This document shows, one piece after another, positions 1-5,318 of a DNA stretch of 5,318 bases. Each line of letters opens with the position of its first letter. Within the stretch, counting starts at the first letter, position 1. The stretch is from JADMII01 sp036278595. Its GTDB lineage: Bacteria > Chloroflexota > Dehalococcoidia > DSTF01 > JACRBR01. Under the pieces are notes generated by a model. It was given only the letters and a program-made list of their open reading frames with translations, had not been told where the DNA came from and searched no databases. Made by a program: the position numbers and the translations under genes. The DNA lies in contig DASUKS010000099.1 of assembly GCA_036278595.1 (NCBI GenBank), positions 1 to 5,318 of the forward strand, given 5' to 3'.

Positions 1-141
1 GACGAGATTATCGCCGGCGGCCGGCCGGTATGCCCGCTGTGCGGGCTCCCCATGGAACCGGGCGGTCACGCCTGCGTCCGGACGAACGGCCACTCGAAGC
101 AGCCGATCCCGGACGAAGAGTCAGACGACGACGAGAGCTGA
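1..141 (+). CDS. DUF3090 (TIGR03847-type) family protein, C-terminal end only
   Basis: The gene enters from the left edge, and frame 1 stays open to the TGA at 139-141, giving 46 visible residues. The visible part reads CPLCGLPMEPGGHACVRTNGH, followed by an acidic tail (DEESDDDES). The CPLCGxPxxPxGHxC..NGH ending is the hallmark I recall for the DUF3090 family, proteins of roughly 180-200 residues found in Actinomycetota and Chloroflexota. The pattern C-x2-C-x8-H-x-C (visible residues 11, 14, 23 and 25) looks like a zinc-binding knuckle; metal binding is inferred. The family has no established biochemical role that I know of. In actinobacteria it often sits beside a histidine-phosphatase-like gene, but upstream context is missing here. 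It is convergent with uvrB. Family assignment is fairly sure; function is unknown. Confidence 0.8.
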   Translation, partial: DEIIAGGRPVCPLCGLPMEPGGHACVRTNGHSKQPIPDEESDDDES

Positions 142-267
142 ACGGCGGGACGAACCACACGACGGCCTGACGGGCACAGATGTCGGGCGCAGAGGTCCTG
201 CGGCTGATGAGTGATCGCCGGCCGGCGGTACAGCGGTAGCGTCGTAGGCGATACGGAATCGCGGGGT
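142..267. other. Convergent intergenic region with three small dyads
   Basis: This 126-bp gap lies between the stop codons of the DUF3090 gene and uvrB, so it should end transcription from both sides. Three inverted repeats are visible. CGCAG-AGGTC-CTGCG lies at 188-202 (5-bp stem). A perfect 12-base palindrome, CGCCGGCCGGCG, lies at 216-227. GCGAT-ACGGA-ATCGC lies at 248-262 (5-bp stem), just past the uvrB stop. None is followed by a run of T on either strand, so they are not classic intrinsic terminators. They could be U-tract-less terminators, or chance structures in GC-rich DNA. I see no convincing gene here. Confidence 0.35.
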
Positions 268-2352
268 CTACCGCCGCCCGCGGACGGGTGCGCGGCGCTG
301 ATAGCGTCCGCCGGGGCGGGCACGCGGCTTCGAGCCGAGGGAGCCGTACGACGACTGCGCGAACTCGTGCAGCGCGGACTGGTCGTCGAGCATCGCCTTG
401 CGCAGCTCGACGACCTGGTCGCGCAGCAACGCCGCCTTCTCGAACTCGAGCGACTTCGCCGCCGTCTTCATCTGCGACTCGAGGTCCTTGATCAGCCGCG
501 TCATCTCGTCCTTCGGCAGCGACTTCACGTTGTAGGTTGCCTGCTCCTCCGCGACCTTCTTGATCTGGTCCGTGATGTCGCGGATCGCCTTTGTGATGCC
601 CTCCGGCGAGATGCCGTGTTCGTCGTTGTACGCCTGCTGGATCTTGCGGCGGCGGTTCGTCTCGTCGATGGCATAGCGCATCGAGTCCGTCACCTTGTCG
701 GCATACATGATCACGTTGCCGTCGATGTGGCGCGCGGCGCGGCCGATGGTCTGCACGAGCGAGCCGCCTGACCGCAGGTAGCCCTCCTTGTCGGCATCGA
801 GGATGCAGACGAGCGACACCTCCGGCAGGTCGAGGCCTTCGCGGAGAAGATTAATGCCGACGACCACGTCGTAGACGCCCAGGCGCAGGTCGCGCAGGAT
901 CTCGACGCGCTCCAGCGTGTCGATCTCGCTGTGCAGGTAGTGTGTGCGGACGCCGGCCTCCTGCAGGTAGTCGGCGAGGTCTTCGGCCATGCGCTTCGTC
1001 AGCGTCGTGACGAGCGCGCGTTCCTGGCGGTCCGTGCGCTGCTTCACCTCGTCGAGTAGGTCGTCGATCTGCCCGCGCGTCGGCCGCACGTCGATCACCG
1101 GGTCGAGGAGTCCCGTCGGGCGGATCACCTGCTCTGCGACCTGCGAGCTGGTGCTCAGCTCGTACGGGCCCGGCGTCGCGGAGACGAACACGACCTGATT
1201 CAGGTGATTCTCGAACTCCTCGAAGTTGAGCGGCCGGTTATCGAGCGCGGACGGCAGCCGGAATCCGTAGTCGACGAGCACGGTCTTGCGCGCGACGTCG
1301 CCGTGGTACATGCCGCGCACCTGCGGCACGGCGATGTGCGACTCGTCGATGAACATCAGGAAGTCGTCCGGGAAGTAGTCGAGCAGCGTCCACGGCGTGC
1401 TGCCCTGCGCTCTGCGCGCAAGGTGCCGGCTGTAGTTCTCGATGCCCGAGCAGTAGCCGGCCTCCCGCATCGTCTCCAGGTCGTACGTCGTGCGCTCTTC
1501 GAGCCGCGCCGCCTCGAGGATCTTCCCCGCCGCACGCAACTCCTGCAGCCGCTCGCGCAGCTCGATCTCGATGTCGTTCATCGCGTCGTCGAGCTTGTCC
1601 TTCGACGTTACGAAGTGCTTCGCCGGGTAGATGTCGATCTCGTCCCGGTCCGCGAGCAGCTCGCCGGTCAGCGGGTCAATCTCGATGATCCGCTCGACCT
1701 CATCCCCGAAGAAGTCGATGCGCACGGCCAGCTCTTCGTACGAAGGCTGGATGGTGATGCTGTCGCCGCGCATGCGGAACTTGCCGCGCACCAGGTTCAT
1801 GTCGTTGCGTTCGTACTGCATATCGACGAACCGGCGCATGATGCGCGCGCGGTCGAAGCGCTCGCCCTTCCGCACCTTGACGACGAAGCTCTGGTACTCC
1901 TCCGGCTCGCCGAGACCATAGATGCACGAGACCGAGGCGACGATGATGACGTCGCGGCGCTCGAACAGCGCGCGGGTCGCGGCGTGGCGCAGCTTGTCGA
2001 TCTCTTCGTTGATGTCCGCGTCCTTCGCGATGTAGGTGTCCGTGCGCGGGATGTAGGCCTCGGGCTGGTAGTAGTCGTAGTAGGAGACGAAGTACTCGAC
2101 CTCGTTCTCGGGGAAGAACTCCTTGAACTCCTGGCAGAGCTGCGCCGCAAGCGTGCGGTTCGGCGCCAGCACGAGCGTCGGGCGCTGGTAGCGCGCGATG
2201 ACGTTCGCCATCGTGAACGTCTTGCCGCTGCCCGTCACGCCGAGCAGCGTTTGCGAGCGGTCGCCTCTATCGAGGCCTCGCGCGAGCGCCTCGATAGCCT
2301 GCGGCTGGTCGCCGGTAGGCGAGAAGTCAGATACGAGCTTGAAGTCGGGCAT
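268..2352 (-). CDS. uvrB: UvrB, excinuclease ABC subunit B
   Basis: UvrB is the damage-verifying helicase of cytoplasmic nucleotide excision repair. It is loaded onto DNA by UvrA and recruits UvrC for the dual incision. The 694-aa product is close to the usual 660-700. Visible motifs: Walker A GVTGSGKT (38-45); the tyrosine-rich beta-hairpin YFVSYYDYYQPEAYIP (87-102) that is pushed between the DNA strands; ENYSRHL (305-311); Walker B/DEAD-like DESH (336-339); SATPG (391-395); motif V REGLDLPEV (504-512); motif VI QTIGRAAR (534-541). A UVR domain that contacts UvrC lies at about 616-654. A basic Arg/Gly-rich tail follows (about 672-694). The ATG at 2350-2352 was chosen because MPDFKLVSDFSPTGDQ is the normal UvrB start; the frame stays open 90 codons further upstream but that extension looks nothing like UvrB. 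The Shine-Dalgarno is poor: a GGAGG sits 17 nt away. The gene is divergent from galU and appears monocistronic within the window. No clear SOS box was found. Confidence 0.98.
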   Translation of the reverse strand: MPDFKLVSDFSPTGDQPQAIEALARGLDRGDRSQTLLGVTGSGKTFTMANVIARYQRPTLVLAPNRTLAAQLCQEFKEFFPENEVEYFVSYYDYYQPEAYIPRTDTYIAKDADINEEIDKLRHAATRALFERRDVIIVASVSCIYGLGEPEEYQSFVVKVRKGERFDRARIMRRFVDMQYERNDMNLVRGKFRMRGDSITIQPSYEELAVRIDFFGDEVERIIEIDPLTGELLADRDEIDIYPAKHFVTSKDKLDDAMNDIEIELRERLQELRAAGKILEAARLEERTTYDLETMREAGYCSGIENYSRHLARRAQGSTPWTLLDYFPDDFLMFIDESHIAVPQVRGMYHGDVARKTVLVDYGFRLPSALDNRPLNFEEFENHLNQVVFVSATPGPYELSTSSQVAEQVIRPTGLLDPVIDVRPTRGQIDDLLDEVKQRTDRQERALVTTLTKRMAEDLADYLQEAGVRTHYLHSEIDTLERVEILRDLRLGVYDVVVGINLLREGLDLPEVSLVCILDADKEGYLRSGGSLVQTIGRAARHIDGNVIMYADKVTDSMRYAIDETNRRRKIQQAYNDEHGISPEGITKAIRDITDQIKKVAEEQATYNVKSLPKDEMTRLIKDLESQMKTAAKSLEFEKAALLRDQVVELRKAMLDDQSALHEFAQSSYGSLGSKPRARPGGRYQRRAPVRGRR

Positions 2353-2461
2353 GAAGTGAAATCGTGCGGCCTCCGCCGGGGACGGCGCTACGCCGCCACC
2401 TACATGGTAGCAAGCAGCCCCGCGAGCGACGGCTGTGCGCGCCCGGCCCATGGACGCACTG

Positions 2462-2478
2462 CTGACGCCGGCGGTCAG
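2462..2478. promoter_or_regulatory. Inverted repeat CTGAC-N7-GTCAG, possible operator
   Basis: Perfect 5-bp arms flank a GC-rich 7-nt centre (CTGACGCCGGCGGTCAG) near the middle of the divergent uvrB/galU region, about 25 nt upstream of the putative galU -35 box. Spacing of arm centres is 12 bp, roughly one helical turn, which would suit a dimeric regulator. Five-base arms occur by chance at a fair rate in 200 bp, and I cannot match it to a known operator. Confidence 0.2.
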
Positions 2479-2502
2479 GAGCGAACACGTACATCCGGCT
2501 GA

Positions 2503-2532
2503 TTGCCCGCGTGGAGGGCAGGCCGATACACT
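2503..2532 (+). promoter_or_regulatory. Putative sigma70-like promoter of galU
   Basis: TTGCCC (2503-2508, 4/6 to TTGACA) is followed after 18 bp by TACACT (2527-2532, 4/6 to TATAAT). Transcription would begin near 2539, leaving a leader of about 20 nt that contains the strong Shine-Dalgarno of galU. Geometry is good but each box has two mismatches, so this is a candidate only. Confidence 0.3.
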
Positions 2533-2547
2533 TCGCCGGATTCCGGG

Positions 2548-2557
2548 AAGGAGGAGG
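2548..2557 (+). promoter_or_regulatory. Strong ribosome binding site that sets the galU GTG start
   Basis: AAGGAGGAGG is a near-perfect anti-16S match just before the GTG at 2559-2561; the AAGGAGG core ends 4 nt before it. It decides the start: the longer in-frame alternative, GTG at 2511, has no Shine-Dalgarno and would add 16 residues unlike any GalU N-terminus. Confidence 0.8.
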
Positions 2558-2558
2558 C

Positions 2559-3428
2559 GTGCGAGTTCGGAAGGCAGTCGTACTCGCGGCGGGCTACGGC
2601 ACCCGCCTCCTGCCGGCCACAAAGGCGCAACCGAAGGAGTCCCTCCCCCTCGTCGACAAACCCATCATCCAGTACACGATCGAGGAAGCGGCGGCCGCCG
2701 GCCTGCGGCAGGTGATCATCGTCACCGCGGCGAGCAAGCGCGCCGTCGAGGACCACTTCGACCGCTCGCTCGAGCTGGAGATGACGCTGCGAGAGAAGGG
2801 GGACCTCTCGCGGCTGGCCGAGATGCAGCAGATCAGTGACCTCGCGGACTTCGTCTACGTGCGCCAGAACGAGCAGAAGGGCGTCGGCCACGCCGTCCTC
2901 CAGGCGCGCGACATCGTGGGCGACGAGCCGTTCCTGCTGATGTTCCCCGACGATGTGCTGGTGGCGGACGTGCCGGTCGCGAAGCAGATGGTCGACGTGT
3001 TCGAACAGCGCGGCGGCAGCGTAATCGCCGTAATGGACCTGCCGGACTCCGAGCTCGAGAACTACGGGATCGTCGGCGGGAAACCGCTAGACGGGCGGGT
3101 GATGCAGGTCGAGTCGCTCGTCGAGAAGCCGAAGGCGGAAGACGCACCGTCGAACCTGGGGATTGTCGGTCGCTACGTCCTGACGCCGGCCATCTTCGAC
3201 GTCCTCGAGCGCACTGCGCCGGGCAAGGGGCGCGAGATCCAGCTCACGGACGGCATCGCCGCGCTGATGGAGCGCGAGCCGGTGTTCGCGTACGAGTTCG
3301 AGGGGCGGCGCTTCGATACCGGACGGCCGCTCGGCCTGTTGACGGCCTCGATCGAGATCGGGCTGCGGCGCTCGGATACCGGCCCGGGTCTGCGCCAATA
3401 CCTGCGCACGCTTCCGCTCGACGACTGA
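2559..3428 (+). CDS. galU: UTP--glucose-1-phosphate uridylyltransferase (UDP-glucose pyrophosphorylase)
   Basis: GalU makes UDP-glucose and pyrophosphate from UTP and glucose-1-phosphate in the cytoplasm. UDP-glucose feeds exopolysaccharide, glycolipid, UDP-galactose and trehalose synthesis. The 289-aa product is a single GT-A-fold nucleotidyltransferase domain, normal for bacterial GalU. Visible motifs: the nucleotide-binding loop LAAGYGTRLLPATKAQPKE (9-27), with LPLVDKPIIQY following (29-39); GVGHAVLQA (108-116); FPDD (129-132) with the metal-binding Asp; VEKP (188-191), which contacts the sugar phosphate; SNLGIVGRYVL (198-208); EIQLTDGI (226-233); and DTGRPLG (253-259). The last has Arg-Pro where E. 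coli has Asn-Lys. GTG is the start, set by the strong Shine-Dalgarno upstream. The next gene starts 2 nt after the stop, so the two are probably co-transcribed. A related sugar-phosphate nucleotidyltransferase such as RfbA is unlikely given ATKAxPKE and EIQLTD. Confidence 0.96.
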   Translation: MRVRKAVVLAAGYGTRLLPATKAQPKESLPLVDKPIIQYTIEEAAAAGLRQVIIVTAASKRAVEDHFDRSLELEMTLREKGDLSRLAEMQQISDLADFVYVRQNEQKGVGHAVLQARDIVGDEPFLLMFPDDVLVADVPVAKQMVDVFEQRGGSVIAVMDLPDSELENYGIVGGKPLDGRVMQVESLVEKPKAEDAPSNLGIVGRYVLTPAIFDVLERTAPGKGREIQLTDGIAALMEREPVFAYEFEGRRFDTGRPLGLLTASIEIGLRRSDTGPGLRQYLRTLPLDD

Positions 3429-3430
3429 GC

Positions 3431-4729
3431 ATGACGCCGCCGCGTCGCATCGGTCGCATCCTCTCGCTCGGGTTCCCACTGCCGGGCCCGCTCGTCGATA
3501 ACTACAACTTCCTCACCGCGCCGGCATTCTTCGACTACGACGCGATCGTCGCCGACGTCGGCGCGCTGTCGGAGCTGATCGAAGGCGCGTCGGCCGGCTC
3601 GGTCGAGGCGCAGACGTTCGGCGGCAAGCGCGTGCTCAACCAGCCCGAGCGCGCGGATGATGTCCCTCTCGCCGACGTGCTGCTGCGGCGGATCGACGAG
3701 ACGAAGCGCCTGCTCGCGCACGACGGGCTCGTCCTGTTGTTCGCGGCGCCGCCGGTCGCGCATAACGGCGTCGCGGGCGTCGCGCCGCTCGACGACTACT
3801 ACTGGCTGCGCGACGCCTGCCCGGCGCTCCTCGGCAGCATGCGCCCGGGCGACGGGACGCGTATCGATGTCACGGACTACGAGCACCCGCTCGCGGCGTT
3901 CCTCGACGGCGAGCGGGCGAACGTGGCGTACCGGGCGTACTTCGACGCCGGCGAGGGCGTGCGCGTCTTCGCAACATCGGCCGGCGGGCAGGCGGTGGCC
4001 GTCGAGCCGGCGATCGAGCGCGGGCGCGTCGTCGCGCTGCCGGCGCTGACGTTGGCCGCCGGCGCCTCCCGCTACGCGCTGTCCGGCGCACTGCAGGCCG
4101 GCATCCGGCGCGCGCTGGGCGTCATGGCCGAGGGCCGGCCACCCGGGTGGGTCGAAGGCCTGCCACTGCCCGGGCTCGAAGACCGGCGCAACGCGCTCGA
4201 CGCCGCGAAGCGCGCACGCGACGAAGCGCAGCGCACGCTCGATAGCGCCGAGACGCACTGCGATCAGCTCGCGCGATACCAGCGGCTGCTCTGGCAAGAA
4301 GGTGCCCTCGGCCTCGACGACGTCGTGCTCGATGCGCTGCGGCTCATCGGCTTCGAAGTCTTCTCGCAGCAGGATGCGGGGATCGAGCTTCGGACGGACG
4401 CGGGCAGCGTGCTGGTCGAGGTCGATGCGAGCGAGGGCGCCATCGATATGGCGGCGCACCATCGCCTGCGCCAGCGCATCGAGCGGGCGATCGAGCAGCG
4501 CGGCAGCGCGCCCCGCGGGCTGCTGCTGGTGAACGGCTACAGGCTTCAGCCGCCGGCCGCGCGTCCGCAGCAGGTGACGGACGCCGTGCGCACGGCCTCC
4601 GAGACGATGGGCTACTGCATCGCGACGACCGCCTCGCTGTTCGACGCCGTCGTCGCGCACCTCGGCGCCGAGAGCACGGACGACTACCGCGCGCGGCTGC
4701 TGCGGATGGACGGCCTGCTTCCGCAGTAA
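3431..4729 (+). CDS. Uncharacterised 432-aa protein: alpha/beta N-terminal part, helical linker, degenerate PD-(D/E)XK-like C-terminal domain
   Basis: I do not recognise a named family. Three parts are visible. Residues about 8-205 alternate short hydrophobic strands and helices (DYDAIVADV at 35-43, GLVLLFAAPP at 99-108, GRVVALPAL at 198-206), as in an alpha/beta sandwich; LGFPLPGPLVDNYNF (13-27) is a distinctive N-terminal motif. Residues about 249-288 are charged and helical with Leu/Ala spacing, a likely short coiled coil. Residues about 292-405 follow the layout of a restriction-endonuclease-like domain: helix (DDVVLDALRLIGFEVF), D315 in DAGIEL, strand VLVEVDAS with E330, then a helix with R345/R347/Q348, strand GLLLVNGY and TTASLFDAV. 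The expected E-x-K reads E-V-D, so nuclease activity is doubtful. There is no signal peptide or membrane segment, so it is probably cytoplasmic. ATG lies 2 nt after the galU stop with no clear Shine-Dalgarno, suggesting translational coupling. The reading frame is secure; function is unknown. Confidence 0.88.
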   Translation: MTPPRRIGRILSLGFPLPGPLVDNYNFLTAPAFFDYDAIVADVGALSELIEGASAGSVEAQTFGGKRVLNQPERADDVPLADVLLRRIDETKRLLAHDGLVLLFAAPPVAHNGVAGVAPLDDYYWLRDACPALLGSMRPGDGTRIDVTDYEHPLAAFLDGERANVAYRAYFDAGEGVRVFATSAGGQAVAVEPAIERGRVVALPALTLAAGASRYALSGALQAGIRRALGVMAEGRPPGWVEGLPLPGLEDRRNALDAAKRARDEAQRTLDSAETHCDQLARYQRLLWQEGALGLDDVVLDALRLIGFEVFSQQDAGIELRTDAGSVLVEVDASEGAIDMAAHHRLRQRIERAIEQRGSAPRGLLLVNGYRLQPPAARPQQVTDAVRTASETMGYCIATTASLFDAVVAHLGAESTDDYRARLLRMDGLLPQ

Positions 4730-4794
4730 CCCAACTAAGCCCGACACCGGATTGGCATCGTGCAATCAGGCGCCGTGCGCGGCATCATACGCGC
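4730..4794. other. Intergenic gap with bulged hairpin GATTG...CAATC
   Basis: The 65-nt gap between the 432-aa gene and the VanW gene contains GATTGGCATCGTGCAATC (4750-4767). It can fold as a 5-bp stem, one bulged G, two more pairs and a TCG triloop. A second, smaller hairpin, GCCG-TGCG-CGGC, lies at 4772-4783. There is no T-tract after either, so an intrinsic terminator is not supported; an operator or a chance dyad is equally possible. TTGGCA (4752-4757) resembles a -35 box but has no -10 partner at 16-18 bp. Confidence 0.3.
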
Positions 4795-5318
4795 ATGCAC
4801 GTCGCATCGCTCCGGCCGCTGGCCCGACGCGTTGCCCCGCAACCCGTGCGGTGGAAGCTGCGCGCGTCCATGCGCGCGCTCGATGATGCGCGCGCGAGAA
4901 TGCGGTTCGCTTCCCGCCGCGATGCCGGTGGCGAGCTGACACAGCGCATCTGCGCGTACGCGCTGCCGATCGCGTGCTACCCCGGGCAGGAGCAGCGCTA
5001 CGAGGGCAAGGTGCGCAACCTGTCGCTGTCGATGGCCGCCATCGATGGCGCGTTGGTCATGCCCGGCGAAGTACTGTCGTTCTGGCGGCTCGTCGGCCGA
5101 CCGACGCGCGCGGCGGGTTACAAGGAGGCAGCCGCGTTGAAGGCGGGCCGGCTGACGTCGGAGGTCGGCGGCTCGATCTGCCTGGCATCAACCGTGCTTT
5201 ACAACGTGGGGCTGCTCGCCGGCATGGGCATCCTCGAGAGGTACTGCCACAGCGTCGACACGTATGGCGATGCCCGCTACTTCGAGCTCGGTCGCGACGC
5301 GGCGGTCGAGTACGCCTA
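4795..5318 (+). CDS. VanW-family protein, N-terminal 174 residues (cut by the window edge)
   Basis: From the ATG at 4795 the frame is open to the window end (174 codons plus 2 nt). The family signature is clear: VRNLSLSMAAIDGALVMPGE, then VLSFWRLVGRPTRAAGYKEA (93-112), GGSICLASTVLYN (125-137), and a conserved His-Ser (152-153) after LLAGMGILER. VanW is an accessory gene of some vancomycin-resistance clusters, but the domain is widespread and its biochemical role is not established, so resistance should not be inferred. This is the short VanW form: no signal peptide, transmembrane helix or YoaR-type peptidoglycan-binding domain comes before the VanW domain. The usual GGGxCQxS core is altered to GGSICLAS. 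The first 40 residues are Arg-rich and the start has no clear Shine-Dalgarno; Met26 or Met36 could be used instead. There is no other in-frame start between the previous stop and 4795. Confidence 0.88.
   Translation, partial: MHVASLRPLARRVAPQPVRWKLRASMRALDDARARMRFASRRDAGGELTQRICAYALPIACYPGQEQRYEGKVRNLSLSMAAIDGALVMPGEVLSFWRLVGRPTRAAGYKEAAALKAGRLTSEVGGSICLASTVLYNVGLLAGMGILERYCHSVDTYGDARYFELGRDAAVEYA

Larger units (their letters stand above)
2353..2558. promoter_or_regulatory. Divergent uvrB / galU promoter region
   Basis: This 206-bp region separates the divergent starts of uvrB (minus) and galU (plus), so promoters for both should lie here. For uvrB, a minus-strand TACCAT (plus positions 2404-2409) is a 4/6 match to a sigma70 -10 box about 50 nt before the ATG, but no good -35 sits at the right distance. 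Two small dyads are visible: CTAC-ATG-GTAG (2400-2410) and CTGAC-N7-GTCAG (2462-2478). The latter has the form of an operator half-site pair. No small gene is convincing. That the promoters lie here follows from gene orientation; the exact boxes are guesses. Confidence 0.5.

Noticed and set aside
211..771. 186-codon plus-strand frame over the 3' end of uvrB
   Set aside because: Antisense shadow, rich in Arg/Leu, with no ribosome site or family motif.
777..815. UvrB motif VI region reading RSGGSL instead of E. coli RSERSL
   Set aside because: Similar RSGTSL forms are normal in actinobacterial UvrB; it is natural variation, not a lost function.
2482..2495. CGAAC half-site as a possible LexA/SOS box
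   Set aside because: The second half (ACATC) does not match GTTCG; only half of the palindrome is present.
1204..2502. 432-codon open frame on the plus strand inside uvrB
   Set aside because: Exact shadow of the uvrB coding strand; low-complexity Arg/Leu/Val/Asp composition and no start signal.
2511..2558. Upstream GTG start for galU
   Set aside because: No Shine-Dalgarno before it; the strong AAGGAGG points to the GTG at 2559, which gives the normal GalU N-terminus.
2353..2622. 90-codon N-terminal extension of uvrB
   Set aside because: The extension resembles no UvrB, overlaps the start of galU, and the canonical MPDFKLVSDF start is at 2352.
3173..4765. 530-codon open frame on the minus strand opposite galU and the 432-aa gene
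   Set aside because: Long antisense frames are expected in GC-rich DNA. The product is Arg/Val/His-rich with no domain pattern, and the plus strand carries a clear GalU and a well-formed second protein in the operon position.
4752..4788. TTGGCA as the -35 of a VanW promoter
   Set aside because: The nearest AT-richer hexamer is about 25 bp away, beyond the usual 16-18 bp spacing.
1..5318. tRNA, rRNA, CRISPR, IS elements, integrase or att sites
   Set aside because: No clover-leaf, repeat-spacer pattern, transposase motif or terminal repeats were seen on either strand by eye.

Overview
This window is a GC-rich (roughly two-thirds G+C by eye) bacterial chromosome segment with tightly packed housekeeping genes and no sign of mobile DNA, CRISPR, rRNA or tRNA. 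The gene content points to Chloroflexota: the tail of a DUF3090 (TIGR03847-type) protein, a UvrB, a compact GalU and a short VanW-family protein. Actinomycetota is the main alternative, because DUF3090 is also common there. This assignment is an inference from remembered family distribution, not from a search.

Layout: (1) positions 1-141, plus strand, the last 46 codons of a DUF3090-family gene, with a C-x2-C-x8-H-x-C metal-binding-like knuckle. (2) Positions 142-267, a convergent intergenic region with three small GC-rich dyads and no T-tract. (3) Positions 268-2352, minus strand, a full-length uvrB (694 aa) with all excinuclease helicase motifs and a basic tail. (4) Positions 2353-2558, a divergent intergenic region that must hold the uvrB and galU promoters; a weak sigma70-like promoter and a strong Shine-Dalgarno sequence precede galU. 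(5) Positions 2559-3428, plus strand, galU (289 aa, GTG start). (6) Positions 3431-4729, plus strand, an unrecognised 432-aa protein starting 2 nt after the galU stop. It has an alpha/beta N-terminal part, a predicted helical or coiled-coil linker and a C-terminal domain that looks like a PD-(D/E)XK fold with a degenerate active site. (7) Positions 4730-4794, a 65-nt gap with a bulged hairpin or dyad. (8) Positions 4795 to the window end, plus strand, the first 174 codons of a VanW-family protein.

galU and the 432-aa gene almost certainly share a transcript, and the VanW gene may be read from it too. GalU makes UDP-glucose for cell-surface glycans, and VanW-domain proteins are loosely tied to the cell envelope, so this plus-strand group could have an envelope theme. 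uvrB is a separate unit for nucleotide excision repair. The part least explained by known biology is the 432-aa protein. I see no clear multi-gene novel system here.
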